A DNA stretch of 64,000 bases, taken from Prescottella defluvii. GTDB lineage: Bacteria; Actinomycetota; Actinomycetes; Mycobacteriales; Mycobacteriaceae. Position 1 is the stretch's first letter; each line of letters opens with the position of its first letter. Below are positions 19,800 through 29,054 of this stretch, in pieces. The position numbers were made by a program, and so were the translations under genes. The stretch spans positions 78,901-142,900 of the forward strand of contig NZ_JPOC01000009.1 in NCBI RefSeq assembly GCF_000738775.1, written 5' to 3'. The notes beneath the pieces are model-generated. The model saw nothing but the letters and a program-made list of their open reading frames with translations. It was not told the DNA's origin and did not search any database.

Positions 19800-21314
19800 A
19801 TGTCATTGGACGCGGTGCGGGATCCGCACGAGGTTCGGGCCAGCCGGAAGGACTGGCTCGGGCTGGTCGTGCTGGCCTTCGCGGTCCTGCTCATCGCCGT
19901 CGACGCAACGGTCCTGGACCTGGCGCTGCCGTTCATCAGCGAGGACCTGGCGCCGAGTGGCACGCAGTTGCTGTGGATCATCGACGTCTACTCGTTCGTG
20001 CTCGCCGGTTTGCTGGTCACGATGGGCACGCTCGGTGACCGGATCGGACGCCGCAAGCTGCTTCTCATCGGTGCGGCCGGGTTCGGGTTGGCGTCGCTGA
20101 TCGCCGCGTGGTCGGGCAGCGCCGAGATGCTGATCGCGGCCCGCGTCCTGCAGGGCGTGTCGGGTGCGACGCTGATGCCCGCGACGCTGGGTCTGATCCG
20201 GACGATGTTCGTCAATCCGCGCCAGCGCACCACCGCGATCGGTGTGTGGGGCGCGATGGCCGGTGGCGGCGCGGCGGCCGGTCCGTTGGTCGGTGGCTGG
20301 TTGCTCGAGCACTACTGGTGGGGTTCGGTGTTCCTGATCAACATCCCGGTCATGGTCGGGCTGCTCATCCTCGGGCCGCTGGTGATTCCGGAGTCCAAGG
20401 ACCCGTCGCCGGGGCGCTTCGATCTAGCCAGTGCCGGTCTGTCGATGCTCGCGATGGTGCCGATGGTGTACGCGGTCAAGGAGACTGCGGTGCACGGGCC
20501 GAGTTGGACGCTCACCATGATCGGTGTCGTCGGTGCCGCTGCGGGCTGGGCTTTCGTTCGCCGGCAGCGCCAGTTGGACGATCCGATGATCGACCTGTCG
20601 CTGTTCGCGCGACCGGCGTTCTCCACCGCGGTCGTGACGAACCTACTGTCGATCTTCGCGCTTGCGGGCGTGCTGTTCTTCGGGTCGCAGTACCTGCAGT
20701 TGGTGCTCGGTTACAGTCCGCTCGATGCCGGTCTGCTCATGTTGCCGGGCACGCTCGTCAGCGCAGTCGCCTCGGTCGCGGCGGCGTGGCTCGTCCGGCG
20801 CTGGGCGCCTGGTCGGGTGCTGAGCGTCGGTCTCGCGGTCGCGGCCCTGGGTGCGGCGGCGTTGATCACGCTGGGGACCGACACCGGGCCGGAAGCGTTC
20901 GTCGTCGGATTCATCCTGGCTGGCGCCGGCGTCGGTGTGGCGTTGACGCTCACCTCCGACCTGGTGGTCAGCGCGGTCGAACCGGAACGGGCCGGTGCGG
21001 CGTCGGCGGTCTCGGAGACCGCATACGAACTGGGTGTGGCGCTGGGTGTCGCCGTCCTCGGCAGTGTGGTGCTCGCGATCTTCCGTCGTGGCCTGGACGT
21101 CTCGGCGCTGGAGCCCGATCAGGCGCACATCGCGCAGGGCACGCTCGGCGGCGCGGTGGAGGTGTCGAAGTCGATGCCGGCCGATCAGGGCGCGGTGTTC
21201 GTCGATGCCGCGCAGTCGGCGTTCGTCGACGGCATGCACATCGCAGCCGGCGCGACAGCGATCATCCTGTTCGCAACCGCACTCCTGGCGGCGCGGATGT
21301 TGCGTCAGCGCTGA
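19800..21314 (+). CDS. MFS exporter of the DHA2 (14-helix) type
   Basis: This is a 504-residue membrane protein. Helix 1 contains AVDATVLDLALP (motif D1 of DHA2 exporters), loop 2-3 has LGDRIGRRKLLLIG (motif A), and helix 5 has GGAAAGPLVGGWL (motif C). The length and the hydrophobic profile suit fourteen helices. GGGGAGAAGAG precedes ATG 19800. It should export cationic or amphipathic drugs by proton antiport, and its expression is likely released when a ligand binds the neighbouring TetR protein. Confidence 0.9.
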   Translation: MSLDAVRDPHEVRASRKDWLGLVVLAFAVLLIAVDATVLDLALPFISEDLAPSGTQLLWIIDVYSFVLAGLLVTMGTLGDRIGRRKLLLIGAAGFGLASLIAAWSGSAEMLIAARVLQGVSGATLMPATLGLIRTMFVNPRQRTTAIGVWGAMAGGGAAAGPLVGGWLLEHYWWGSVFLINIPVMVGLLILGPLVIPESKDPSPGRFDLASAGLSMLAMVPMVYAVKETAVHGPSWTLTMIGVVGAAAGWAFVRRQRQLDDPMIDLSLFARPAFSTAVVTNLLSIFALAGVLFFGSQYLQLVLGYSPLDAGLLMLPGTLVSAVASVAAAWLVRRWAPGRVLSVGLAVAALGAAALITLGTDTGPEAFVVGFILAGAGVGVALTLTSDLVVSAVEPERAGAASAVSETAYELGVALGVAVLGSVVLAIFRRGLDVSALEPDQAHIAQGTLGGAVEVSKSMPADQGAVFVDAAQSAFVDGMHIAAGATAIILFATALLAARMLRQR

Positions 21315-21334
21315 CATGTAGCTGCAAGGCTCGA

Positions 21335-21368
21335 GCGGCCGGCCCGATCTGTGGATCGGGCCGGCCGC
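21335..21368 (+). terminator. Terminator after the exporter gene
   Basis: A perfect 15-bp GC-rich stem (21335-21349 with 21354-21368) has a 4-nt loop and lies 21 bp after the exporter stop. It separates the exporter unit from the polysaccharide operon. Confidence 0.85.
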
Positions 21369-21866
21369 TGCCGTATCCGGGTGGCGATGTCGGACTCGGG
21401 ACCTTTGATTCAACGTTCAACGGGTGATTCTCGGGGTGATTTGCCCCTTCGCGTGCTGTCGTCGTTTCTGCTACTCCGCTGAGGTGCATGCCAGGGAGCT
21501 ATCGTGCTGACCAGTATGTTTCGGAAAACCAGCTGGTTCCGTCGTGGTGCAGCGCGCAGATTCGGGCGATATCGGCCGTTGCGGTCTGTGCTTGTATATC
21601 CCATGTCGGGGTGTTCGTTCATTCATCATTCATTTCGCCGTGGCCGGATTCGGTCGAGTGTTCACGAGAAGGGCCTCGAATTGTGGGGAGGTTGGCTTTG
21701 ATCTGTCGCGAGCCCTGCCGTGCCGGCCTGATCGTCTTCCGATCGGGCGGCCGGGGTGCGTCAGCGCTGGGTCGGCCCGAACGCTCCAGACCGGGAAGAG
21801 GCGCTTTCGTGAAATTTGGTCGCAGACAGTAGCTACTCTGTCGCGATGTCGGCCCTGGGTGACGAT
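21369..21866 (+). other. Long non-coding leader region upstream of the polysaccharide operon
   Basis: No convincing gene is present in these 500 bp. Short open frames exist, but they lack ribosome sites and plausible composition. The stretch is richer in A and T than its surroundings (for example around 21500-21540 and 21590-21660), as expected for a promoter region. It probably holds the main promoter and upstream control sites of the exopolysaccharide operon. Confidence 0.5.
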
Positions 21867-21916
21867 CCCCTGGGGCGATGGGTACAGCGGGGGCTGTACC
21901 GGGGGTCTCGCCCCCC
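21867..21916 (+). promoter_or_regulatory. Three consecutive short hairpins in the polysaccharide operon leader
   Basis: The sequence cccctgggg (21867-21875) is followed by an 8-bp stem ggtacagc/gctgtacc with a GGGG loop (21881-21900) and by ggggg/ccccc with a 5-nt loop (21901-21915). They sit about 40 nt before the first GTG of the operon. Clustered leader hairpins are compatible with attenuation or antitermination, but no ligand class can be recognised. Confidence 0.4.
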
Positions 21917-21956
21917 AACTCAGAGCTTCTTCGTCATTGCGTAGGGGGGGATAGGT

Positions 21957-23351
21957 GTGAGTCAGACAATCACGCCGTCAAGCGAATCCGAGATGGGTGG
22001 GATTCCGGACACGCGCCGACTTGCCGGTCCGGTCGTGCCGCTCGTGGCCTATGTGGCGGTGGATATTTCGGTTCCGCTTCTCCTCGTGTGGCGCACACCC
22101 ATCGCATGGCCGGGCCTGCTCGCACTGGTTGTCGGATGCGTGGCCGTGTGGATCTGGACAGGCTTGTACCGGGTCCGATTCACACTGTCGGTACTGGACG
22201 ACTTCCCGATACTGCTGCTCGGGCTGGCCGGCGGTGCCGGTGCCGTGGTGGTGAGTGGGCGGGCGGTGACGGACGGCGAGCTTCCGGACGTGTCGGACAC
22301 TCTAGGACTCGTTGCGGCAGTTGCGGTCCTCGCACGAGCGATGCTGTACACCGTCGAGCGTCGTGCGAGGACCGCCGGTCGTCGCTGCGTCGGACGCGCT
22401 GTGATCATCGGTGACAGTCCGACGGGTCGCGAGCTCTCGGCTGCAATGAGCGCCCACCCCGCTCTTGGCGTGGTCCCGGTCGGGCGGGTGTCGGTGCCCG
22501 GCTCCAGTGAGGACGAGCGACTCCGCGAGAGCGCGACTCTCGGGTCGATCGACGAACTGGGCAGGGTCGTCCAGCTTTACGGCGTTTCTCACTTCTTCGT
22601 CGTGGGCATGGTCGACGAAGGCAGGCTCACCGATGTACTTCAAGTGGCCGGAGACTACGGCGTGCAGGTGTATCAGACGGACCGGTTCCGGCTGGCCAAG
22701 TGGCATCGAGCAGCTGGAAGTGACCAGCTGTGGGGCATTCCGGTTCGTGACATCACGCCGAGGCGCACTGATGGCGCAGCCTATGTGCTCAAGCGGCTCT
22801 TCGATTTCCTGGCCGCGTCGGCTGCGCTCGTCCTCCTGGCGCCGGTCATGGCGGTGGTGGCGTGCGCAGTGTGGTTCGAGACGCGAACGGTCATCTACCG
22901 TCAGGTGCGTATCGGCCGAAACAATCGGGAGTTCGTGCTCTACAAGTTCACATCGATGTTGCCTGTCCCCGAGGAGAATTCGGAATCCTTGTGGTCGATT
23001 GCGGAGGATCGTCGAATCGGTCCGGTCGGACGATTCATCAGGCGCACCTCGCTCGACGAACTCCCTCAGTTGGTCAACGTGATACGAGGGGATATGAGCG
23101 TCGTCGGGCCTCGCCCGGAGCGCCCGGAATTCGCCGAGCACTTCGCCCAGACCGTTCCCGGATACCGGTACCGACTCCGTGTCCCGGTGGGCTTGACGGG
23201 TTACGCCGCGGTGAACGGACTCCGCGGCGACACATCGATTCATGATCGCGCTGTGTTCGACAACGTCTACATCGCGAACTGGTCCCTGTGGCTCGACGCA
23301 AAGATCATTCTCCAGACCGTCATCAGTGTGTTCAGGGGACGAGGTGCCTGA
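21957..23351 (+). CDS. Polyprenyl-phosphate glycosyl-1-phosphate transferase (priming enzyme)
   Basis: This 464-residue membrane enzyme transfers a sugar-1-phosphate from a nucleotide sugar to the polyprenyl phosphate carrier, the first step of exopolysaccharide assembly. Residues about 20-120 hold four helices, a Rossmann-like CoA-binding-type domain follows, and a fifth hydrophobic segment starts the catalytic domain (KRLFDFLAASAAL). Catalytic-domain hallmarks are YRQVRIGRNN, RRTSLDELPQL and MSVVGPRPE. WcaJ/CpsE-type proteins share this layout. GTG 21957 follows a purine-rich site. It opens the operon. Confidence 0.92.
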   Translation: MSQTITPSSESEMGGIPDTRRLAGPVVPLVAYVAVDISVPLLLVWRTPIAWPGLLALVVGCVAVWIWTGLYRVRFTLSVLDDFPILLLGLAGGAGAVVVSGRAVTDGELPDVSDTLGLVAAVAVLARAMLYTVERRARTAGRRCVGRAVIIGDSPTGRELSAAMSAHPALGVVPVGRVSVPGSSEDERLRESATLGSIDELGRVVQLYGVSHFFVVGMVDEGRLTDVLQVAGDYGVQVYQTDRFRLAKWHRAAGSDQLWGIPVRDITPRRTDGAAYVLKRLFDFLAASAALVLLAPVMAVVACAVWFETRTVIYRQVRIGRNNREFVLYKFTSMLPVPEENSESLWSIAEDRRIGPVGRFIRRTSLDELPQLVNVIRGDMSVVGPRPERPEFAEHFAQTVPGYRYRLRVPVGLTGYAAVNGLRGDTSIHDRAVFDNVYIANWSLWLDAKIILQTVISVFRGRGA

Positions 23352-23352
23352 G

Positions 23353-25482
23353 ATGGAGTCGAATCCCGCGCCGCAACAGCTTCGTGTGCTGGCGCTCCAC
23401 CCGAGCGGAATGGTCGGCGGAGCCGAGATCTACCAACTGCTGTTGGCGGAAGCCACCGACCGAGTGCAATGGGACGCGGTGATTCTCGCTCCCGGCAGGT
23501 TGGCTTCCAGATGGAACAGTGCCGGCGGTAGCGCCCACGTGTTGCCCACTGGCACGGGGGTCGGCGAAATATCCAGGGCGGCAGCAAGGATGGTCGGTGC
23601 GGTCCGACGGTTGCGCCCCGACGTCATCGTTGCGCACGGCGTCAAAGCCGGGTTGATCGCGGTGCCGGCTCGGCTGTGGTTGGGCACCCCCGCCGTCTGG
23701 GTGCGTCACGACGACTCGTTCGCGCACACCTGGGCTCGCCTGGTGGGGCGTCTGCTCACCGGCGAGATCTCCACCTCGAAGAGGGTGTCCGTGTTCGGCC
23801 GATCTGCGCGTCGGGTCGTCGTCGAACCGCCGCGGCCGTCCCCGGCCGCTCGCTCCACGGTGGGTTCAGCGAACACGGTGCCGGGCGTCGGTTCCGCCGT
23901 CGGCGCGCACGGGGTGAGATCGACTCTCGTACTGGGTATGGGTGGCCGGTTGGTGCCGGAGAAGGGGTTCGAGGACGCGATCCGCGCGATAGCACTGTCG
24001 GCAGCAGGCGAACGACTCTGGGATCTGGTGATTTTCGGCATCGACGACCCCGCACATCCGGACGAACGAGCGCGACTGCACGCGTTGGTGCGCGAGCTCG
24101 GCGTGGACGAGCGTGTCTCGATCCATGCCGCGGTCGACGACTTCCCTTCGCGCGTGTACGGATTCGATGCGCTCGCCGTTCTCACCCGGACCACCAGGGG
24201 CTCCGACAGCACCGCGGAATGGTTCGGCATGGTGGCACTCGAGGCCATGTCGGCGGGCATCCCTGTCGTCTGTGTGGAGTCCGTAGGCGCCTGGGTGGGG
24301 GAGGGCGGACTCGTGGTCGCCGCATCCGATCCGTCCGATGTCGATCGTGCACTGCGTGCCCTCGAAGACCCGGAATTGCGTTCGCGGATCGGTCGAGCGG
24401 GCTTCCGTGCAGCTGCCGACCGTCTCGACGCGGCCGGCGCCTCGGACCTGTTCGTCGAATACCTGGCGTCTGTCGTCCATCGGCCGGGAATCGGCGTTGC
24501 CGGTACGGCTCGGCTGAGTGTCGTTGTCACGGTGCGCGACGAGGCTGCCACCATCGCGGTGCTGCTGCACGAGGTGATGAACCAGATGCGTCCGGATGAC
24601 GAGTTCGTCATCGTCGACGGCGGTTCTCGCGACGGCACCTGGGAGTATCTCGTCGACGAGGCGAGCCGAGACGAGAGGATCCGCCCGCTCCGTGCCGAAG
24701 GCGCTGGCATCTCCGCTGGTAGAAACCGTGGGATCGCTGCCGCACGCAACGAGCACATCGTCTGTACCGATGCCGGCTGTGTGCCGGCCGCGGGTTGGCT
24801 CGAGGCGTTTCGGTCTGCCATAGCGCAACATCCCGGCGACGGCCTGTGGACCGGTGTCTACGACGTGTCCGCAACCGGGGCGTTCCAACGTGCGTTGCGG
24901 GCCGTCGGTTATCCCGATCCACACGAACTGGCGGTACCGACGCCGTGGTCCGACCTGTACGGCAGGGTCCTCGGCCGCGTCTTCGACCCGGCTAGGCCGA
25001 CCGGCCGTTCGGTTGCGATGACCAGGGATGTCTGGGAAAGAGTCGGCGGATTCCGGGAGGACCTGCAGACCGGCGAGGACGTGCTGTTCGGGCAGCAGGC
25101 GGTGGCGTCCGGCGCGACACCGCGGCTGGTCCGCGATGCCGTTGTGCGCTGGGACCAGCGACCGACGCTTCGAGAGAACTTTCGGATGTACTACAGATAC
25201 GGCCTCGGTTCCGGGGCGTCACGCCGCGCCTCGCTGCTCGGCCGGGACCTGTTGAGGGCGTTCGCGTATCCGGCCGGAATCGCAGTTGCGCTGTCCGGGA
25301 ATCGCGGCGCTCAGGCCGGGGCGCTGGCTGCTGCCGCAGCCTACCTCTCCCTGCCCGTGCGCCGGGTGCTCCGGGAGCGAGGCGGAATCGCGACTTTGGC
25401 GCTGGTGCCGGCGGTCGCTGCCGGACGAGACCTGTCCAAAGCGGCCGGAGCTGTGGCCGGACTGGTGGGGCAGCGGGCATGA
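23353..25482 (+). CDS. Bifunctional glycosyltransferase, GT4 fused to GT2
   Basis: This is a 709-residue protein. Residues 1-380 form a GT4-type (GT-B fold) transferase, with VVGGAEIYQLL near the N-terminus and WFGMVALEAMSAGIPVV as the donor-site E-x7-E region. Residues about 387-620 form a GT2-type (GT-A fold) domain starting VVVTVRDEAATI and containing FVIVDGGSRDGT. Hydrophobic segments near the C-terminus suggest membrane association. Two sugars could be added by one chain. I chose ATG 23353, one base after the previous stop; GTG 23344 is an alternative. The stop overlaps the next start by ATGA. Confidence 0.85.
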   Translation: MESNPAPQQLRVLALHPSGMVGGAEIYQLLLAEATDRVQWDAVILAPGRLASRWNSAGGSAHVLPTGTGVGEISRAAARMVGAVRRLRPDVIVAHGVKAGLIAVPARLWLGTPAVWVRHDDSFAHTWARLVGRLLTGEISTSKRVSVFGRSARRVVVEPPRPSPAARSTVGSANTVPGVGSAVGAHGVRSTLVLGMGGRLVPEKGFEDAIRAIALSAAGERLWDLVIFGIDDPAHPDERARLHALVRELGVDERVSIHAAVDDFPSRVYGFDALAVLTRTTRGSDSTAEWFGMVALEAMSAGIPVVCVESVGAWVGEGGLVVAASDPSDVDRALRALEDPELRSRIGRAGFRAAADRLDAAGASDLFVEYLASVVHRPGIGVAGTARLSVVVTVRDEAATIAVLLHEVMNQMRPDDEFVIVDGGSRDGTWEYLVDEASRDERIRPLRAEGAGISAGRNRGIAAARNEHIVCTDAGCVPAAGWLEAFRSAIAQHPGDGLWTGVYDVSATGAFQRALRAVGYPDPHELAVPTPWSDLYGRVLGRVFDPARPTGRSVAMTRDVWERVGGFREDLQTGEDVLFGQQAVASGATPRLVRDAVVRWDQRPTLRENFRMYYRYGLGSGASRRASLLGRDLLRAFAYPAGIAVALSGNRGAQAGALAAAAAYLSLPVRRVLRERGGIATLALVPAVAAGRDLSKAAGAVAGLVGQRA

Positions 25483-26225
25483 CCGTCCATTCGGAACCGG
25501 CTAGGAGAACGGTCACCCGTACAGGTCATGACGACGACTCCCGTCGCCGAAACCTTCTGGAGATGCGTGGCCGCGACTGGGCGACGGCTCACGGTATCCG
25601 CACGCCCTCGACCGTCGACTCCGACGGGGACGGATCGCTGCTGGTGAGCGAGTACGTGCCGTCGCTGTCGTCCTCGGGAGCGAACTACGTCGAGGCGGCG
25701 TTGGCGCTTGCGGGGATGGTCTCGGCTGCACCGGAACCCAGCTTCGGAATCTCCGCCTCGGGATGGCGGGCTCCCCGGACGTCGCTTCTCACCCGTGCGG
25801 CTCGACTGTGTGCGGCCGGTGTCGATCCGGTGGTCTTCGTCCGGGCACGGCGACGGGTGGCACGGATCCCTTCACAGGTGACCGTGCACGGTGACTTCCA
25901 CGTCGGCAACGTTCTCAACCTCGGCGACGGGGTCGTGTGCCTGCTGGACTTCGAGCACGCGGGACGCGGTCCTCGCCATGCCGATGCGCTGCGTTTGGTC
26001 ACCACGCTCGACAGGACCTCCGACGCAGAGTACGGGCTCGAACTGCTACTCCGCGCTGCCACCCGTGATGACCGCGGCACAATCGCGGACCAGCTGGAAT
26101 GGCTGGCGTTGCGGCACTTGGCCGATCTCGTCACCGGCCGAGTGAGCCGTTCGCGCGTGGACGCCGCGCACGCTCGGTGGCACTTGGCTCGACACTGGGC
26201 GCGAGATATTCGGAACATGTTGTGA
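25479..26225 (+). CDS. APH-like kinase, N-lobe incomplete
   Basis: This is a 248-residue protein with the phosphotransferase motifs of the aminoglycoside phosphotransferase fold: HGDFHVGN at 137-144 (catalytic Asp139) and the metal-binding DFEH at 157-160. The segment before them begins at what looks like the helix carrying the conserved Glu, so the glycine-rich loop and the ATP-binding lysine strand of a normal N-lobe are not apparent. The overlaps on both sides (ATGA, then GTGA) place it firmly inside the polysaccharide operon. It may phosphorylate a sugar or be a divergent or inactive kinase. Confidence 0.7.
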   Translation: MTVHSEPARRTVTRTGHDDDSRRRNLLEMRGRDWATAHGIRTPSTVDSDGDGSLLVSEYVPSLSSSGANYVEAALALAGMVSAAPEPSFGISASGWRAPRTSLLTRAARLCAAGVDPVVFVRARRRVARIPSQVTVHGDFHVGNVLNLGDGVVCLLDFEHAGRGPRHADALRLVTTLDRTSDAEYGLELLLRAATRDDRGTIADQLEWLALRHLADLVTGRVSRSRVDAAHARWHLARHWARDIRNML

Positions 26226-27724
26226 CGCTGAAGAAGAATCCGGTGGAGGTCTCGGCCACGTCGTCGAGTTCCCCGCACGGGCGCGCGCGCCACCTGGCGA
26301 CCGCCGTCGGGTCGTTGGCGACCGGGGAGGTCCTCGGCAAGGTGGCCACGTTGGTGACCTTCGCATGGTCCGCCCGCTTGCTCGGGCTCGATGAGTTCGG
26401 CCTGTTCACCTACGCCCTCGGCATCGGCACTCTCCTCGCGACCATTCCGTCGTTGGGTCTGGAAGCTCGGCTCATCCAACTGACCGGACGTGACCCTCGG
26501 TTGCTCAACGAGTACCTCGGTCCGCTGATGGTTGTGCGGCTGGTCCTGACGGTCGCGGCGTTCGGCGCCGCAGTGCCGTTCGTGCTGGCGAGAGATTCCA
26601 CGAGCGCTCGTCTCACGATCGTCCTGATGGTGTCGGCGGCCGTGATCGACGTCATGACCGACGCCCAGCGGTCGGCGTGTGTGGTCCTCGAACAACAGCA
26701 GGCGACGGCAGCGGTGACCGTCTTCCAACGAGCGCTCACGTTGGTGGCGGCGCTGGTGCTGTTGACAATTTCCCCGAGCACCGTGAGCCTCGCGGTGGCA
26801 TTCAACGTCGCCGGCCTCGCCGCGTGTACGGCCATGACCCTCCTGGCTCGTCGGCACGGGGCACGAACGGAGTTCCGCCGGGTCACCTGGGGGAAGACGA
26901 AGACCATCCTCCGGGCAGCACCGGTGATGGGGGTCAACGAGATCGTCGGTGAGGCGGTCACTCGTATCGATGTGATCCTCATCCAGATGATCCTGGGCGA
27001 TGCAGCCGTCGGCGTGTACGGCGTGGCCTACCGGCTGATGGAGACCGCGTTGTTCATCACGTGGTCGGTCGGGCACGCTCTCGCTCCCGACCTGGTCCGG
27101 GCCAAGGACCGCGACGCGTTGGGCAGGACCGTGGGTGTGGGTGTCGTGCTGATGTTCGTCGTCTATCTGCCGTACGGAGCAGTACTTGCCACTCGCGGTC
27201 AGGACTTGGTGGACCTTCTGTTCGGCAGCGGATATCAAGCCGGTGCGCTCTTGGTCTGCCTGGCGCCTGCACCGTTGGTGTTCGGGCTCGGTCAGCTCGC
27301 CAGGAAGGCCCTGTTCGCGCGCAGTCCGACGCCTGTGGTTCCGATCGCTACGGCGTTGGCCCTGGTGATCAACATTGCGATGAACTGGATGCTGCTGGCC
27401 AGTGGGGGTCTCGTCTGGGCCGCGATCGCGAAGACGACCGCCTACGCGGTCCAGATGTTCGTCATGTGGGCACTGCTCGTGACCGTGGCGCGCGTGCACG
27501 GCGTGGTTCGGGGAGTCGCGGTCGCGGTCGGGGCCACGGCCGTGTCTGTGCTGCTGCTGACGAGTGGTCTTCCACTGGTTCCTGCGCTGCTCTCCGCGGG
27601 TGCGGCCTACGGGCTCGTGTGGATACTTCTCACCCGCCGGTTCGATCCCGTTATGGCGCAGCGTATTCGAGTGCTGCGGGGCGGGCGGCACACAGACGGT
27701 CGGGAGCTCGAACATGCGGCGTAG
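26222..27724 (+). CDS. Wzx-type polysaccharide flippase
   Basis: This is a 500-residue membrane protein with 12-14 helices and the early ATAVGSLATGEVLGKVATLVT segment typical of oligosaccharide flippases in the MOP superfamily. It should move the polyprenyl-linked repeat unit across the membrane. GTG 26222 overlaps the stop of the kinase gene; the protein begins VTLKKNPVEV. It is followed by the polymerase gene with an 11-bp overlap. Confidence 0.87.
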   Translation: MTLKKNPVEVSATSSSSPHGRARHLATAVGSLATGEVLGKVATLVTFAWSARLLGLDEFGLFTYALGIGTLLATIPSLGLEARLIQLTGRDPRLLNEYLGPLMVVRLVLTVAAFGAAVPFVLARDSTSARLTIVLMVSAAVIDVMTDAQRSACVVLEQQQATAAVTVFQRALTLVAALVLLTISPSTVSLAVAFNVAGLAACTAMTLLARRHGARTEFRRVTWGKTKTILRAAPVMGVNEIVGEAVTRIDVILIQMILGDAAVGVYGVAYRLMETALFITWSVGHALAPDLVRAKDRDALGRTVGVGVVLMFVVYLPYGAVLATRGQDLVDLLFGSGYQAGALLVCLAPAPLVFGLGQLARKALFARSPTPVVPIATALALVINIAMNWMLLASGGLVWAAIAKTTAYAVQMFVMWALLVTVARVHGVVRGVAVAVGATAVSVLLLTSGLPLVPALLSAGAAYGLVWILLTRRFDPVMAQRIRVLRGGRHTDGRELEHAA

Positions 27725-29054
27725 TGAACTGGGGGAGGTTACCGAGGAACAGCAGCAGGCGGGCGCTCCGCGTGAACCGGAAAGACCGTCGCCCATGTGG
27801 GCGGCATGCCGGACAGCCGTTCTACTTCTCCCGGTGGGTGGTGTGCCGGTATCGGGCGTCCCGTTGAACGCGATCGTCATCGTCTTCGCGATTCCTGTCG
27901 TGTTGACGGTCTTGTACGTCCTACGGGGAGGGCGCCCCGTGATCTCGGCGCCCGCAACAGGTCTGCTTCTGCTGTTCGGGGTGGCCCTGCTCGCCTCCGT
28001 CTTCGGGTCGGACGATCTGAGCAGGGCCCTGGAGCTGGTGTTCGTCACCTTCGCCGGCATCGGCTTCACAGTGGCGCTGACATTCTGTGTCGACTCCATC
28101 GACCGGATCCGCATTCTCTGCGGCGACCTGGTGCTGGCGCTCAGCGTGTGCGCCGTGTGGGCGATCGTCTCCATGCCCGACCTGGCGGTGCGGTTCGGTG
28201 GCGGTGCCATCGACGGGCGCGCCACCGGCCCGTTCTCGCAACCGAACGAGCTGGGTATCGCCTGCGCTGCCGGTCTGCCGATGGCCCTGGTGCTGTTCTG
28301 CCATGCCGACACGCGGAACCGTCGACTGCTCGCGGGATTCGAGATGCTGTTGCTGGCACTGGCACTCACCTTGAGCTTCTCCCGGGGGGGATGGGTCGCC
28401 GCGGTGTTCGGATGCGTCGCGGTGATCGTCGTCCTGCCGTCGGCCCGACGCACGGTGGCGGTGCTGGTACTGGCCGGGATCGCCGCGGTTGCATACGTGT
28501 CCGCACTGTCTCTGAGCCCGGGACCGGCGGGGCAGATGTCGACCACCGGCCTGGTGGTGGAGCGCTTGGGGAGCATCGGCCAAGTGTCCGAGAATCCGGA
28601 CGATCATCGCGCGGAGATCTGGGAGGAGTCGCTGCGTCAGATGGACGAGCACCCCGTGCTGGGGACTGGACCGGAGGGCTTCAGACGCAACGCGGAGAGC
28701 GGCGACGGACCGTTGGCGAGCATCCGGCCTCCACATCCACACAACATTTTCTTCTCGTATCTGAACGAGATCGGACTACTCGGAGTGATTCCTTTGTCGC
28801 TGTTCATCGGTCGTGCCCTCGGGAATGTGGGGAGAGTCGCGAGATCGGCAAGACGCGGGCCGTCGGCAGCAGCCGTGGCCGCCGTGATCTTCATGCCACT
28901 GGTCGGACTGTCGGTCATGCTGTTCCACGGCCTGGTCGACAACCCGTTGGCGAACCCGATGATCGCCTACACGTGGTGGACCCTTCTCGGGTTGGCCGGA
29001 CTCGGTGTATCGCTGTATCGCGGCCGGGACAGCGAAGGCGGGGCGCACGCATGA
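27714..29054 (+). CDS. Wzy-type polymerase or O-antigen ligase family protein
   Basis: This is a 446-residue membrane protein with about ten to twelve helices. The large extracytoplasmic loop carries HPVLGTGPEGF and HPHNIFFSYLNEIGLLG, the conserved pattern of the Wzy/WaaL (O-antigen ligase) domain. Its place beside the flippase suggests polymerisation of repeat units rather than ligation to lipid A, which this organism would lack. ATG 27714 was chosen for the shortest overlap with the flippase gene and the charged N-terminus. Confidence 0.85.
   Translation: MRRSELGEVTEEQQQAGAPREPERPSPMWAACRTAVLLLPVGGVPVSGVPLNAIVIVFAIPVVLTVLYVLRGGRPVISAPATGLLLLFGVALLASVFGSDDLSRALELVFVTFAGIGFTVALTFCVDSIDRIRILCGDLVLALSVCAVWAIVSMPDLAVRFGGGAIDGRATGPFSQPNELGIACAAGLPMALVLFCHADTRNRRLLAGFEMLLLALALTLSFSRGGWVAAVFGCVAVIVVLPSARRTVAVLVLAGIAAVAYVSALSLSPGPAGQMSTTGLVVERLGSIGQVSENPDDHRAEIWEESLRQMDEHPVLGTGPEGFRRNAESGDGPLASIRPPHPHNIFFSYLNEIGLLGVIPLSLFIGRALGNVGRVARSARRGPSAAAVAAVIFMPLVGLSVMLFHGLVDNPLANPMIAYTWWTLLGLAGLGVSLYRGRDSEGGAHA

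Noticed and set aside
21504..21701. A 65-codon frame in the leader of the polysaccharide operon
   Set aside because: It has no ribosome site, unlikely Arg/Ser-rich composition, and overlaps other equally poor frames.
25685..28576. A 963-codon minus-strand frame across the kinase, flippase and polymerase genes
   Set aside because: It covers three well-supported plus-strand genes, has extreme Arg/Thr/Ser content and shows no recognisable domain.
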